This document shows positions 19,212 to 27,380 of a DNA stretch of 64,000 nt, piece after piece. A model generated the notes under the pieces. That model searched no databases and was not told where the DNA came from. It worked only from the letters and a program-made list of their open reading frames with translations. Position numbers and translations under genes: made by a program. Position 1 is the first letter of the stretch; each line of letters starts with the position of its first letter. The stretch spans positions 1,860,001 to 1,924,000 of the forward strand of contig NZ_CP046606.1 of assembly GCF_030408355.1 (NCBI RefSeq). The letters are read 5' to 3'. This DNA is from Corynebacterium afermentans subsp. afermentans (GTDB lineage: Bacteria > Actinomycetota > Actinomycetes > Mycobacteriales > Mycobacteriaceae).

Positions 19212-21377
19212 CTAGAGCATGCAGGAAACGCAGCCCTCGATCTCGGTGCCTTCCAGCGCCATCTGGCGCAGGCGGATGTAGTACAAGGTCTTCACACCCT
19301 TCTTCCACGCGTAGATCTGCGCGCGGTTGATGTCGCGGGTGGTCACCGTGTCCTTGAAGAACAGGGTCAGCGACAGGCCCTGGTCGACGTACTTCGTGGC
19401 CACCGCGTAGGTGTCGATGATCTTCTCGTAGCCGATCTCGTAGGCATCCTTGAAGTACTCGATGTTCTCGTTGTCCATGTGCGGCGCCGGGTAGTAGACG
19501 CGGCCGATCTTGCCTTCCTTGCGGATCTCAATTTTGGAGGCGATCGGGTGGATCGAGGACGTGGAGTTGTTGATGTAGGAAATCGAGCCGGTCGGCGGCA
19601 CGGCCTGCAGGTAGCGGTTGTAGATGCCGTCGCGGGCGATGTCGTCCTTCAGCTGCGCCCACTCCTGCGCCGTCGGCACGGCGATGTTGGAGTTTGCGAA
19701 CAGCTCCTTGACCTTGTCAGTCTTGGGCTGGAATTCGGCCGGGTCGTAGCGGTCGAAGAACTCGCCTGTGGCGTACTCGGACTTGGCGAAGTCCGCGAAC
19801 GCGGTGCCCTTCTCCACGGCGATCTTGTGGGAGGCCCGCAGGCACTGGTACATCACGGCGGCGAAGTAGGCGTTGGTGAAGTCCAGGCCTTCCTCGGAGC
19901 CGTATTCGATGTGCTCGCGGCCGAGGTAGCCGTGCAGGTTCATCTGGCCCAGGCCGATGGCGTGGGAGGCGTCGTTGCCGTCGCGCACCGGCGGCACGGA
20001 GTCGATGGAGGTCTTGTCCGCCACTGCGGTCAGCGCGCGGATGGAGGTCTCGACGGTTTTGGCGAAGTCGTCGGAGTCCATCGCCATCGCGATGTTCAGC
20101 GAGCCCAGGTTGCAGGAGATGTCGTGGCCGGTCTCGGCGTAGGTCAGGTCCTCGTTCAGCACGGACGGGGAGTTGACCTGCAGGATCTCCGAGCACAGGT
20201 TGGACATGTTGATGCGGCCGGTCTTCACCGGGTTCGCGCGGTTCGCCGTGTCCTCGAACATGATGTACGGGTAGCCGGACTCGAACTGGATCTCGGCGAT
20301 GGTCTGGAAGAACGCGCGCGCAGAGATCTTGGACTTGCGGATGCGCGGGTCTTCGACCATCTCCTCGTACTTTTCGGTCACGGAGATGTCCGCGAACGGC
20401 ACGCCGTAGACGCGCTCGACGTCGTACGGGGAGAACAAGTACATGTCGTCGTTGCGCTTGGCCAGCTCAAAAGTGATGTCCGGGATGACCACGCCGAGCG
20501 AGAGGGTCTTGATGCGGATTTTCTCGTCCGCGTTCTCGCGCTTGGTGTCCAGAAAGCGCATGATGTCGGGGTGGTGGGCGTTGAGGTACACCGCACCTGC
20601 ACCCTGGCGTGCGCCGAGCTGGTTGGCGTAGGAGAACGCGTCTTCCAAAAGCTTCATCACGGGGATGACGCCGGAGGACTGGTTTTCGATGTGCTTGATC
20701 GGCGCGCCGGATTCACGGATGTTGCTCAGAAGCAGTGCCACGCCGCCGCCGCGCTTGGACAGCTGCAGCGACGAGTTGATGGCGCGGCCGATGGACTCCA
20801 TGTTGTCTTCGATGCGCAGCAGGAAGCAGGACACCAACTCGCCGCGCTGCGCCTTGCCGGCGTTCAAGAACGTCGGGGTGGCGGGCTGGAAGCGGCCGGT
20901 CATGATCTCGTCCACAAGCGCGAATGCGAGCTCCTCGTTGCCGTCGGCGAGGAAGAGGGAGGTCATGGCCACGCGGTCCTCGAAGCGCTCGAGGTAGCGG
21001 CGCCCGTCGAAAGTCTTCAGCGTGTAGGAGGTGTAGTACTTGTACGCGCCGAGGAAGGACTTGAAGCGGAACTTGTACGAGTACGCGCGCTTGAACGTGT
21101 CCTTAATGAAGTTCCAGTCGTACTTCTCAATGGTGTCCGGCTCGTAGTACTTGTTGGTGACCAGGTAGTCGATCTTTTCTTCCAGGTCGTGGAAGTAGAC
21201 GGTGTTCTGGTTGACGTGCTGGAGGAAGAACTGGTTCGCGGCCTCGCGGTCCTTTTCAAACTGGATCTGGCCGTTTTCGTCGTAGAGGTTCAGAAGCGCG
21301 TTGAGCGCGTGGTAATCCAGCTGGTCGCTTTCCTTGACCGGCTCCGGGACATTCTTACCGACAGTCTGGGTAGTCAC
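19212..21377 (-). CDS. nrdE: Class Ib ribonucleotide reductase, alpha subunit
   Basis: A 721-residue catalytic subunit that reduces ribonucleoside diphosphates to deoxy forms. The active-site cysteines lie in [15 protein letters not shown] and ISCNLGSLN, and the C-terminal shuttle pair is GCVSCML, which accepts electrons from NrdH. GTG 21377 (TTQTVGKN) is chosen because AAGGACGAG precedes it; longer frames run into nrdI. The nrdI stop is ten bases upstream, so nrdH, nrdI and nrdE form one operon. Confidence 0.98.
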   Translation of the reverse strand: MTTQTVGKNVPEPVKESDQLDYHALNALLNLYDENGQIQFEKDREAANQFFLQHVNQNTVYFHDLEEKIDYLVTNKYYEPDTIEKYDWNFIKDTFKRAYSYKFRFKSFLGAYKYYTSYTLKTFDGRRYLERFEDRVAMTSLFLADGNEELAFALVDEIMTGRFQPATPTFLNAGKAQRGELVSCFLLRIEDNMESIGRAINSSLQLSKRGGGVALLLSNIRESGAPIKHIENQSSGVIPVMKLLEDAFSYANQLGARQGAGAVYLNAHHPDIMRFLDTKRENADEKIRIKTLSLGVVIPDITFELAKRNDDMYLFSPYDVERVYGVPFADISVTEKYEEMVEDPRIRKSKISARAFFQTIAEIQFESGYPYIMFEDTANRANPVKTGRINMSNLCSEILQVNSPSVLNEDLTYAETGHDISCNLGSLNIAMAMDSDDFAKTVETSIRALTAVADKTSIDSVPPVRDGNDASHAIGLGQMNLHGYLGREHIEYGSEEGLDFTNAYFAAVMYQCLRASHKIAVEKGTAFADFAKSEYATGEFFDRYDPAEFQPKTDKVKELFANSNIAVPTAQEWAQLKDDIARDGIYNRYLQAVPPTGSISYINNSTSSIHPIASKIEIRKEGKIGRVYYPAPHMDNENIEYFKDAYEIGYEKIIDTYAVATKYVDQGLSLTLFFKDTVTTRDINRAQIYAWKKGVKTLYYIRLRQMALEGTEIEGCVSCML

Positions 21378-21387
21378 ATCTCGTCCT

Positions 21388-21909
21388 TCATCGTGTTCTT
21401 GAATATTTACCGGCGTATTTTTCGCGCAGTTTTGCAAGCCGCTCGGATTCGTCCGGGGCATCTTGCCTATCGACGACCTCCGGTCCCCCACGCAGCCCCA
21501 ACCTTCCAGCGTTTTCGACCAGTTGGCGGCGCACGTGCGCAACGTCCTCGGCCGAGCCCATGAGCTCGAACCGGTACAAGTATGGGACCTTACACTTGTC
21601 GGCGATAACCTTCCCGGCAAGACAGTAATCTGCCCCGAAGTTGGAGTTGCCGGCGGCGATGACACCCCGGATCAGGCTCCGGTTGCCTTCGTTGTTGAGG
21701 AAGCGGATCACCTGCCCCGGCACCGGCCGCGAGTTGCCGCCGCTGACGCTCACTCCGCCACCGTATGTGGGGCAGATGAGCACGTACGGCTCGTCGACGT
21801 TGAGTTCCGGGTCGTTCCTGCGCAACGGGATGCGCTGGGACGGGAGGCCGAGCTTCTCCACAAACCGCTTCGTGTTCTCCGTCGCGGAAGAGAAGTAGAC
21901 CACCAGCAT
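21388..21909 (-). CDS. nrdI: NrdI flavodoxin-like protein
   Basis: A 173-residue FMN protein that supplies oxidant for assembly of the dimanganese-tyrosyl cofactor of NrdF. The FMN phosphate loop is [11 protein letters not shown] (6-16), and the flavin-contact loops are [13 protein letters not shown] and [15 protein letters not shown]. The C-terminal 40 residues form a charged extension. It lies between nrdH and nrdE in the usual class Ib order. Confidence 0.96.
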   Translation of the reverse strand: MLVVYFSSATENTKRFVEKLGLPSQRIPLRRNDPELNVDEPYVLICPTYGGGVSVSGGNSRPVPGQVIRFLNNEGNRSLIRGVIAAGNSNFGADYCLAGKVIADKCKVPYLYRFELMGSAEDVAHVRRQLVENAGRLGLRGGPEVVDRQDAPDESERLAKLREKYAGKYSRTR

Positions 21910-21983
21910 GGCAGCCGCCTTTCTTCGTCTTGAGTTTTCTGTTGTGTGGCGCCCGCGCTTTTCCCGCCCCCTCCCAGAACCAA

Positions 21984-22048
21984 ATCCAGCTACTAGGTTC
22001 CAGCTATTCGCCTTTTTGGGACCGTTAGCTGGGTCTTACTAGCTGGAT
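21984..22048. repeat. Imperfect hairpin between nrdH and nrdI
   Basis: Arms 21984-22006 and 22026-22048 (23 bases each) pair except at about four central positions, around a 19-base loop containing CCTTTTTGGG. It sits in the 178-base spacer inside the nrdHIE operon. No T-run follows, so it may be an attenuating or RNA-stabilising structure. Confidence 0.7.
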
Positions 22049-22087
22049 CCGCGGGCCGGACGGGCGCGGGCGGCGGGGACCGGGCAG

Positions 22088-22318
22088 TTACGCAGCGGCG
22101 GCGAGGCCCTTGATGCGGTCCGGGCGGAAGCCGGACCAGTGCTCACCGTTCGCCTCGACGACCGGGGCCTGCACGTAGCCGAGGGCCATGACGTAGTCGC
22201 GGGCCTCGTCGTCCATGGAGATGTCAACCGTGGTGAACTCGAGGCCGGCCTTGGTCAGGGCCTTCTCGGTTGCCTTGCACTGCATGCAGGCCGGCTTGCT
22301 GTAAACGGTGATCGACAT
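22088..22318 (-). CDS. nrdH: NrdH-redoxin
   Basis: A 76-residue glutaredoxin-like protein with thioredoxin-type activity that passes electrons to NrdE. The redox centre is CMQC near residue 11 (KPACMQCKATE), and the C-terminal WSGFRPDRIKGL segment is the NrdH signature. It is the first gene of the nrdHIE operon; candidate NrdR-type palindromes lie 130-200 bases upstream. Confidence 0.97.
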   Translation of the reverse strand: MSITVYSKPACMQCKATEKALTKAGLEFTTVDISMDDEARDYVMALGYVQAPVVEANGEHWSGFRPDRIKGLAAAA

Positions 22319-22419
22319 AGTTCTTCAGGCTCTTTCTGTGCGGGTCTTCGACCGGGATTCGACAGGGTTTCGACGCTTTTTCTCGCTTCCCCGGCTCCCC
22401 CGGGGCAACACCAAGAGAC

Positions 22420-22520
22420 ACTATACCTTGGGGGAAACTTCGGCAACTGCTACTACATGTAGTAGTTACACGGGTGGTATTCCCAGGATAGGGGTGGCGA
22501 ATCACCTACATGTAGTTAGA
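22420..22520 (-). promoter_or_regulatory. Putative nrdHIE promoter with two NrdR-box-like palindromes
   Basis: Two palindromes share the core CTACATGTAG. One is centred at 22457/22458 inside a longer perfect palindrome (GCTACTACATGTAGTAG region), the other at 22510/22511, 53 bases away (five helical turns). On the minus strand TATAGT (22420-22425) is a possible -10 box, with TTGCCG near 22441-22446. NrdR boxes are AT-rich palindromes of this type, but usually spaced by about three turns, so the assignment is tentative. The remaining sequence between nrdH and rpmJ shows no gene. Confidence 0.5.
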
Positions 22521-22595
22521 ACATGGACAGCTTTGGGCTCCCACGCGTGTAATTTTGGCCGAAATTAGTTTCAGGACGGGGGTTTCGCAGAAAAG

Positions 22596-22628
22596 CAAAA
22601 AGCCCCGCCACCAACCGGTGACGGGGCA
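22596..22628 (-). terminator. Terminator after rpmJ
   Basis: On the minus strand GCCCCGTCACC pairs with GGTGGCGGGGC around GGTT and is followed by TTTTTGCTTTT. Confidence 0.9.
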
Positions 22629-22638
22629 GGATTCGCGC

Positions 22639-22761
22639 TTAGCCCTGGCGAGCCTTAAAGCGGGGATCCTTCTTGTTGATCACAAAAACCTTGCCGTGGC
22701 GGCGCACAACCTGAGCGCCCGGCTTGTTCTTCAGCGACCGAAGCGACTTGCGGACCTTCAT
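22639..22761 (-). CDS. rpmJ: 50S ribosomal protein L36, zinc-free (C-) form
   Basis: A 40-residue basic protein, [15 protein letters not shown] and onward to [11 protein letters not shown]. Canonical L36 carries three cysteines and a histidine that bind zinc; this copy has no cysteine, so it is the zinc-independent paralogue that can replace the zinc form when zinc is scarce. AAAGGAG precedes ATG 22761. The place beside nrdHIE and nadE matches other corynebacteria. A Zur-type operator was looked for by eye but not convincingly found. Confidence 0.95.
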   Translation of the reverse strand: MKVRKSLRSLKNKPGAQVVRRHGKVFVINKKDPRFKARQG

Positions 22762-22875
22762 CGGGCGCTCCTTTCTGCTCGGATTACCTGCAATTAGCGA
22801 CCATCGGCGGGCTGCCGGGTCGCAACACGGGGGTAAATGTTACACACCGGACGCGCCGAATCAAAACCTCCTACC

Positions 22876-23700
22876 ATGAGCGCCATGCAGTCAGACATCA
22901 TCGCCGCCCTCGGCGTGGCACCGACCATCGACCCGCAAGAAGAGATCACCCGGCGCGTTAAGTTCCTGGTGGACTACCTGGACGCCACCGGCGCGAAGGG
23001 GTACGTACTCGGCATTTCCGGCGGGCAGGACTCCACGCTCGCTGGGCGTCTGGCGCAGCTGGCGGTGGAGAAACGCCGAGCAGACGGTAGCGACGCGACC
23101 TTCGTTGCGGTGCGGCTGCCTCACGGCGTGCAGGCCGACGAGGACGACGCGCAGCTGGCACTCAAGTTCATCCAGCCCGACGAGACGGTCACGGTGGACA
23201 TCGAGCCAGCCACCACCGCCCTAGCTAGTGCTGTGGCGGACGCGCTGGGAGCGGGCAGCCTCGGCGATTTCAACAAGGGCAACGTCAAGGCGCGCATGCG
23301 CATGATCGCCCAGTATGCCATCGCCGGCGAGCGCGGCCTGCTGGTGGTGGGCTCGGACCATGCGGCGGAGAACGTCACCGGGTTCTTCACCAAACACGGC
23401 GACGGCGCCGCCGACCTCGTGCCGCTGGCCGGGCTGAACAAGCGCCAGGGCGCGGCGCTTTTGGCCCACCTCGACGCCGAACCCCGCCTGTGGGAGAAGG
23501 TCCCGACCGCGGACCTGGAAGAAGACCGCCCCGCGCTTCCCGACGAAGAGGCGCTCGGCGTCACCTACGTCCACATCGACGACTACCTGGAGGGCAAGCG
23601 GGTTCCCGCCGAGGCCGCCGAGCGCCTCGAGCACCTGTGGCGTGTCGGCCAGCACAAGCGCCACCTGCCGCCGGGCCCGAACGACACCTGGTGGCGTTAG
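22876..23700 (+). CDS. nadE: NH3-dependent NAD(+) synthetase
   Basis: A 274-residue enzyme that adenylates nicotinate adenine dinucleotide and amidates it with ammonia to NAD. The PP-loop ATP site is SGGQDS at 48-53, and [13 protein letters not shown] and the [18 protein letters not shown] region form the dimer and substrate sites. There is no glutaminase domain, so free ammonia is the donor. A second in-frame ATG at 22885 fits homologues slightly better and has TACCAT seven bases before it, so it may be the true, leaderless start. The gene ends four bases into a convergent small gene. Confidence 0.95.
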   Translation: MSAMQSDIIAALGVAPTIDPQEEITRRVKFLVDYLDATGAKGYVLGISGGQDSTLAGRLAQLAVEKRRADGSDATFVAVRLPHGVQADEDDAQLALKFIQPDETVTVDIEPATTALASAVADALGAGSLGDFNKGNVKARMRMIAQYAIAGERGLLVVGSDHAAENVTGFFTKHGDGAADLVPLAGLNKRQGAALLAHLDAEPRLWEKVPTADLEEDRPALPDEEALGVTYVHIDDYLEGKRVPAEAAERLEHLWRVGQHKRHLPPGPNDTWWR

Positions 23701-23882
23701 GGCAGGTCGCGGAGGTCCGCCATCACCCGCTCTAAGCGCTCCTCACCGCGTTCCTCTTCGAGCCATTCCTCCAGAGTGAAGTCGAGCTGGATAGGTTCCC
23801 AGGTCACTTCGAAGGGTTTGCCGCGCTGCTCGAGAAGCCCAAGTTCTTCGAGCCTATCTAGCGAGTTTTTTACATTCCCCAT
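23697..23882 (-). CDS. Small acidic protein coupled to a kinase-like gene
   Basis: A 61-residue protein, [14 protein letters not shown] and onward, rich in Glu, Leu and Arg, probably mostly helical ([20 protein letters not shown] at 38-57). AAAGGAGGAG precedes ATG 23882 at ideal distance, and this ribosome site overlaps the stop of the upstream fructosamine-kinase-like gene, so translation should be coupled. I do not recognise a family. The strong ribosome site and tight spacing argue that it is real. Its last codons overlap the end of convergent nadE by four bases. Confidence 0.7.
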   Translation of the reverse strand: MGNVKNSLDRLEELGLLEQRGKPFEVTWEPIQLDFTLEEWLEEERGEERLERVMADLRDLP

Positions 23883-23899
23883 CTGAATCTCCTCCTTTA

Positions 23900-24667
23900 T
23901 TACCTACTGTCTATCACGCGCAGGGTCTCCTCCGCCGCGCGCACGAGCGCGGAGCCGTAGGACGGGCCGTGCGTCCACGCGTGCACCGCCAGCGGGTGCA
24001 GTTGGTGCACCGCGATGCGACGCTGCCAGTCGCGCCCCAGCTCGCCGCCGGCATCCAGGTACCCGTCCACGATCGCGCTGAAGTGCGGCGCGCCGAACAG
24101 CTCGAGCATCGCGATGTCGGTCAGCGGGTGCCCGCCGTGCGCGGCCGGGTCGATAAACCGCGGCCCGTCCGCGCCGAACAGCAGGTTGCCCGCCCACAGG
24201 TCGCCGTGGATGCGCGCCAGCGGGGCGTCCTCGTCTTCTTCGAGCAGCGCATCGCATGCTTGCTTGACGACGTCCATACCGCCGCCCCCGAGATTCCCCG
24301 CCCTTAGCGCCTTCTCGGCGAATGGCAGCACCCGCTGATGCACGTAGAACTCGGCCCAGCGCTCGGTGGGCTCGCACGCCTGCTGGCGGGTGCCGATGAA
24401 GTTGGGGCCTTCCCACCCGTCCGCGGGCGCGCCGAACGCGGCGGCCCCCATGGCGTGGATGGCGGCCAGCTCCCGGCCGGCCTCGCGTGCCGCGTCCACG
24501 GTCGGGCGGGCCGAATCCACTTTCTCGATGGTCAGCGTGTTCGCATCCTCGTCCAGGTCCAGCACCTCCACCACCGCGGTGGAGCCCTCGCGCAGCCAGC
24601 GCAGGTACGCGGCTTCCGCGGCCGCGGCTCCCGGCGCGCTGCCGTGCTTGACAAACGTGTCAGACAT
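23900..24667 (-). CDS. Fructosamine kinase family phosphotransferase
   Basis: A 255-residue small-molecule kinase with the aminoglycoside-phosphotransferase fold. The catalytic loop is RIHGDLWAGN (Asp156) and the metal-binding Asp173 lies in FIDPAAHGGHP. WEGPNFIGTRQQ in the middle is typical of the fructosamine/ketosamine-3-kinase group, which phosphorylates sugar-modified amines for deglycation. The true substrate is not shown by sequence. Its start overlaps the end of ogt by eight bases, pairing a protein-repair candidate with a DNA-repair gene. Confidence 0.85.
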   Translation of the reverse strand: MSDTFVKHGSAPGAAAAEAAYLRWLREGSTAVVEVLDLDEDANTLTIEKVDSARPTVDAAREAGRELAAIHAMGAAAFGAPADGWEGPNFIGTRQQACEPTERWAEFYVHQRVLPFAEKALRAGNLGGGGMDVVKQACDALLEEDEDAPLARIHGDLWAGNLLFGADGPRFIDPAAHGGHPLTDIAMLELFGAPHFSAIVDGYLDAGGELGRDWQRRIAVHQLHPLAVHAWTHGPSYGSALVRAAEETLRVIDSR

Positions 24668-25103
24668 CGATGCCCTCGATTCGCAGTAGGAAACGTTTTG
24701 CCTCTACCCCGCCACGGTAACCGCCGAGTTGGCCGTCGGAACGCAGCACCCGGTGGCACGGGATGAACAGCGGCAGCGGGTTAGTGGCGCACGCGCTGCC
24801 CACCGCGCGCACCGCATTGGGGTTGCCCACCGCGCGGGCGAGCTCCGCGTAGGAGGTGGTCTCCCCGTACGGGACTTTCTCCAGCTCCCGCAGCACCGCA
24901 GCGCGGAACTCGGTCACGTTCTGCAGGTCCAGCGGCACGGAGAACTCCCGGCGCGTGCCGGCAAAGTATTCGGTCAGTTCTTGGGTGGCTACGGGGTGGT
25001 CCGAAGGTTCGTCGATAAGCAATTGCTCCCCCTCGAAGCACACGCGGGTCACGCCACGCTCACTGGCGACGAAGCGCAACGGCCCGATCGGTGACGCAAA
25101 CAT
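24660..25103 (-). CDS. ogt: Methylated-DNA--[protein]-cysteine S-methyltransferase
   Basis: A 147-residue suicide repair protein that moves alkyl groups from O6-alkylguanine to its own Cys116 in PCHRV. The helix-turn-helix arginine finger region (RAVGSACATNPLP) and the closing GGYRGG segment are present. There is no Ada-type N-terminal domain. ATG 25103 starts the usual SPIGPL strand; TACTCT lies seven bases before it and there is no Shine-Dalgarno, consistent with a leaderless transcript. Confidence 0.95.
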   Translation of the reverse strand: MFASPIGPLRFVASERGVTRVCFEGEQLLIDEPSDHPVATQELTEYFAGTRREFSVPLDLQNVTEFRAAVLRELEKVPYGETTSYAELARAVGNPNAVRAVGSACATNPLPLFIPCHRVLRSDGQLGGYRGGVEAKRFLLRIEGIDV

Positions 25104-25152
25104 GCAGTTCAGAGTAGCTCCCGGCCGATGAGATCGCGCTACACTCCTAGCC

Positions 25153-25836
25153 ATGCACCGGAAACTCACCACCGTCCTCGCCTGCGCCGCGGCCCTTACC
25201 TTGGCCTCCTGCGGCAACTCATCCGACATCATCGCTGGCACCAGCCCCGCTATCGCCTCCGCAGTGTGCGACGGCGACGACGGGTGCGAATCCGACATGC
25301 GCCAGCTCAGCCACAAGCTCGATGCGTCGGACGATGCCGACGGCGACGGCATCATCAACCGCGAGGAGCTCGACGCCGCCCTCACGCGTTTGGACAAGGA
25401 AGCCGAGGAGAAGGAGGCCGCCGCCTCGTCGTCTTCCGCGGCGGCCGCGTCCTCCTCCGCCGCAGCAGCGTCGAAATCCGCGGAAGCAGAGCGCGAAGCG
25501 GCCGAACGCGAGGCAGCGGAACGTGAAGCCGCAGAACGAGAAGCGGCCGAGCGAAAGGCAGCTGAACGTGAGGCAGCGGAGCGCGAAGCAGCCGAGCGTG
25601 AAGCCGCGAACCAACAACAGCAAGCACCCGAACCCGCACCCGAGCAACAGGCACCGGCGCAACCCGCGCCGGCGCAATCCGGCCCGCCAGCCATGGAGTG
25701 GGCCACCCTCGGCCCCTACGGGAGCCTGTTCACGTGCGAGCAAGCGCGCGACGTGTGGCCCGTTGATTCACACGCCTGCTACACCGGCGCTGACGGCAAC
25801 GCATACTTCGAAGGCATGCGCCAGGCCGCTCAGTAG
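25153..25836 (+). CDS. Lipoprotein with EF-hand loop and Glu/Arg/Ala repeat stalk
   Basis: A 227-residue lipoprotein. The signal peptide ends in the lipobox LASC with lipidated Cys20. Residues 61-72 match a calcium-binding loop (Asp61, Asp63, Asp65, Gly66, Ile68, Asn69, Glu72) of the EF-hand or dockerin type. A Ser/Ala linker is followed by about eight EREAA units at 112-152, expected to form a rigid charged helix, then a Gln/Pro-rich linker and a C-terminal domain (182-227) with two cysteines, FTCEQARDVWP and HACYTGADG. The last part resembles excalibur-like calcium domains only loosely. TACACT lies seven bases before ATG, suggesting leaderless expression. Function unknown; a surface stalk is plausible. 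Confidence 0.82.
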   Translation: MHRKLTTVLACAAALTLASCGNSSDIIAGTSPAIASAVCDGDDGCESDMRQLSHKLDASDDADGDGIINREELDAALTRLDKEAEEKEAAASSSSAAAASSSAAAASKSAEAEREAAEREAAEREAAEREAAERKAAEREAAEREAAEREAANQQQQAPEPAPEQQAPAQPAPAQSGPPAMEWATLGPYGSLFTCEQARDVWPVDSHACYTGADGNAYFEGMRQAAQ

Positions 25837-25856
25837 CGCCGCCCCCGCGAAACGAG

Positions 25857-25887
25857 AAAACTGCCCGGCCGAACAGCCGGGCAGTTT
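25857..25887. terminator. Bidirectional terminator between lipoprotein gene and tRNA-Ala
   Basis: AAACTGCCCGGC and GCCGGGCAGTTT form a 12-bp perfect stem around CGAACA. T-runs occur on both strands, so it can end both the lipoprotein gene and the convergent tRNA-Ala transcript. Confidence 0.92.
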
Positions 25888-25893
25888 GTGTTT

Positions 25894-25969
25894 TGGTGGA
25901 GCTAACGGGATTCGAACCCGTGACCCCCACACTGCCAGTGTGGTGCGCTACCAACTGCGCCATAGCCCC
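25894..25969 (-). tRNA. tRNA-Ala (anticodon GGC)
   Basis: On the minus strand it starts GGGGCTATGGCGCAG and ends TAGCTCC-A-CCA with CCA encoded. The anticodon stem CCACA/TGTGG carries the loop CTGGCAG, giving GGC. The length of 76 bases and the T-arm GGGTTCGAATCCC are canonical. Confidence 0.95.
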
Positions 25970-26086
25970 TTGGATAACTCACGTAAATATACAGCCGGGC
26001 GCGCGGGCCTCCAAATCCCCAGCGGGAAAGCGAAACCGCCCCACCCCGGGGCCGGAGTGAGGCGGTGAAAACGTTAGCCGAAAGGC

Positions 26087-26821
26087 TTACATGCCGGCCA
26101 GGGTCTCCGGCCAGTTATCACGCTTGCCCTCAATGTCCTCGATGTCCTTACCGTCGACCAGGACGCGCGGGGTCCACGCCTCGCCGGTCTCGTCCTCCTG
26201 GTACTTCATGTTCTCAGAGCCCATGCGCTTGGCGGCCTCGATGTACTTGCCGTCGCGGATGTCCTGGATGGCCGCGTCGGATGCCTCGTAGTCCTTGGCC
26301 AGGTCGGCGAAGCCGTCGTTGTCGTACTTGTTGTACGCGGACTGTTGGTTCTGGAACAGGTAGTCGCGGACGGTGAACGCCTGCGCCAGGTCGCCGTTGG
26401 CGATCAGGGCCAGCTCGGCAGCGAGCGCCTTGGTGGAGTGGCCTTCTTGGCCTTGGTCCAGGGCGGTCATCGGGCGCAGTTCAACGTTGATCTCGCCGGC
26501 CTTGAGCTTCTCCAGCATTGCCTCGTCGGTGGCGATGTGCAGGTCCGCACAGTGGGTGCAGGAGAAGTCTTCGAACAGCTCGGCAGTCTTCGCGTCGGCG
26601 TTGTCGCCGGTGAGGTGGATGGTGTTTTCCTCCCCATCCCAGGCGACGTTGACGCCCTCGACGTCGATCATCTCTTCTTGGATTGCGGCGCTGCGGTTTT
26701 CGCGGCCGTTGAAGACGATCAGGCCGATCACCACGAGGGCGATGGCCAGGACGGCGAGGACTGCCCAGATGAAGGCGGCGTTGCCCTTCTTGTTCGGGTT
26801 TTCCACTTTGCGTGTGGTCAC
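26087..26821 (-). CDS. Membrane-anchored DsbA-like thioredoxin-fold protein
   Basis: A 244-residue protein with one N-terminal membrane helix (14-38) and an exported thioredoxin-fold domain. The redox motif is FSCTHC with Cys88 and Cys91, followed by the long helical insertion typical of DsbA, and the cis-proline loop is TPRVLVDG. It probably oxidises or reduces disulfides of exported proteins. It lies downstream of a MauE-like membrane protein, a common pairing in actinobacteria, which suggests that the latter serves as its membrane redox partner. Confidence 0.88.
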   Translation of the reverse strand: MTTRKVENPNKKGNAAFIWAVLAVLAIALVVIGLIVFNGRENRSAAIQEEMIDVEGVNVAWDGEENTIHLTGDNADAKTAELFEDFSCTHCADLHIATDEAMLEKLKAGEINVELRPMTALDQGQEGHSTKALAAELALIANGDLAQAFTVRDYLFQNQQSAYNKYDNDGFADLAKDYEASDAAIQDIRDGKYIEAAKRMGSENMKYQEDETGEAWTPRVLVDGKDIEDIEGKRDNWPETLAGM

Positions 26822-26879
26822 AGTTATCTCCTGTTGTGCGTGCCTTGCGGCATGACGGGTACTGTCTACCCGCTCAAGT

Positions 26880-27362
26880 TTAGGGGTAGATAGCGAACTT
26901 CTTAAACGGGCGCCACATCATAAACCCGGTAATCGCGATGTAGGCCAGGTCGCGCGCCACGGTGACAAGCAGGTTGCTCTCGCCTTCGCCGGCCTCAGAC
27001 GGGTCGAAGCAGCCGCAGTCGATGACCAGCCCGCGCTGCCAGGCGGATAGCAGGCCGATGATGAACAGCGTCAGCACGATGATTGACACCTTGCCGGACC
27101 AGCGCAGCTTGATGCCTAGAAGCAGCAGCAGGCCGCCGGCGACTTCGAGCGGGCCGATGATGTGAGCCAGCAGGTAGGACCAGTCGGGGGTGAAGATCTC
27201 GTAGGCCTCGATGGTCTTGGTTACGTCGAGGGGGACGCCGAGTTTCGCGATGCCGGCGTCCAGCCATACGTATGCCATGAAGAAGCGCGCGAGTGCGGAA
27301 AGTACATCCAGCACCAGCGCTTTCGTGTCGCGCTCGGGCGCGGGGGTTGTCGTTGTGCTCAC
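26880..27362 (-). CDS. MauE/DoxX-like four-helix membrane protein
   Basis: A 160-residue protein starting with GTG. Membrane segments are at about 16-34, 62-84, 92-108 and 134-150, matching the MauE/DoxX fold. The second half contains the paired cysteines VIDCGCFDP (116-118) before the last helix, which could pass electrons to the neighbouring CTHC protein. MauE is needed for disulfide formation in methylamine dehydrogenase; in corynebacteria, which lack that pathway, a general thiol-redox role is inferred. It sits between pgm (18 bases upstream) and the DsbA-like gene. Confidence 0.85.
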   Translation of the reverse strand: MSTTTTPAPERDTKALVLDVLSALARFFMAYVWLDAGIAKLGVPLDVTKTIEAYEIFTPDWSYLLAHIIGPLEVAGGLLLLLGIKLRWSGKVSIIVLTLFIIGLLSAWQRGLVIDCGCFDPSEAGEGESNLLVTVARDLAYIAITGFMMWRPFKKFAIYP

Positions 27363-27380
27363 AGGTCGTACGTTACTCCA

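Noticed and set aside
19146..21563. Long plus-strand open frame opposite nrdE (about 805 codons)
   Set aside because: It is the antisense shadow of nrdE, created by strong third-position GC bias; its Val/Gly/Arg/Asp-rich product has no domains.
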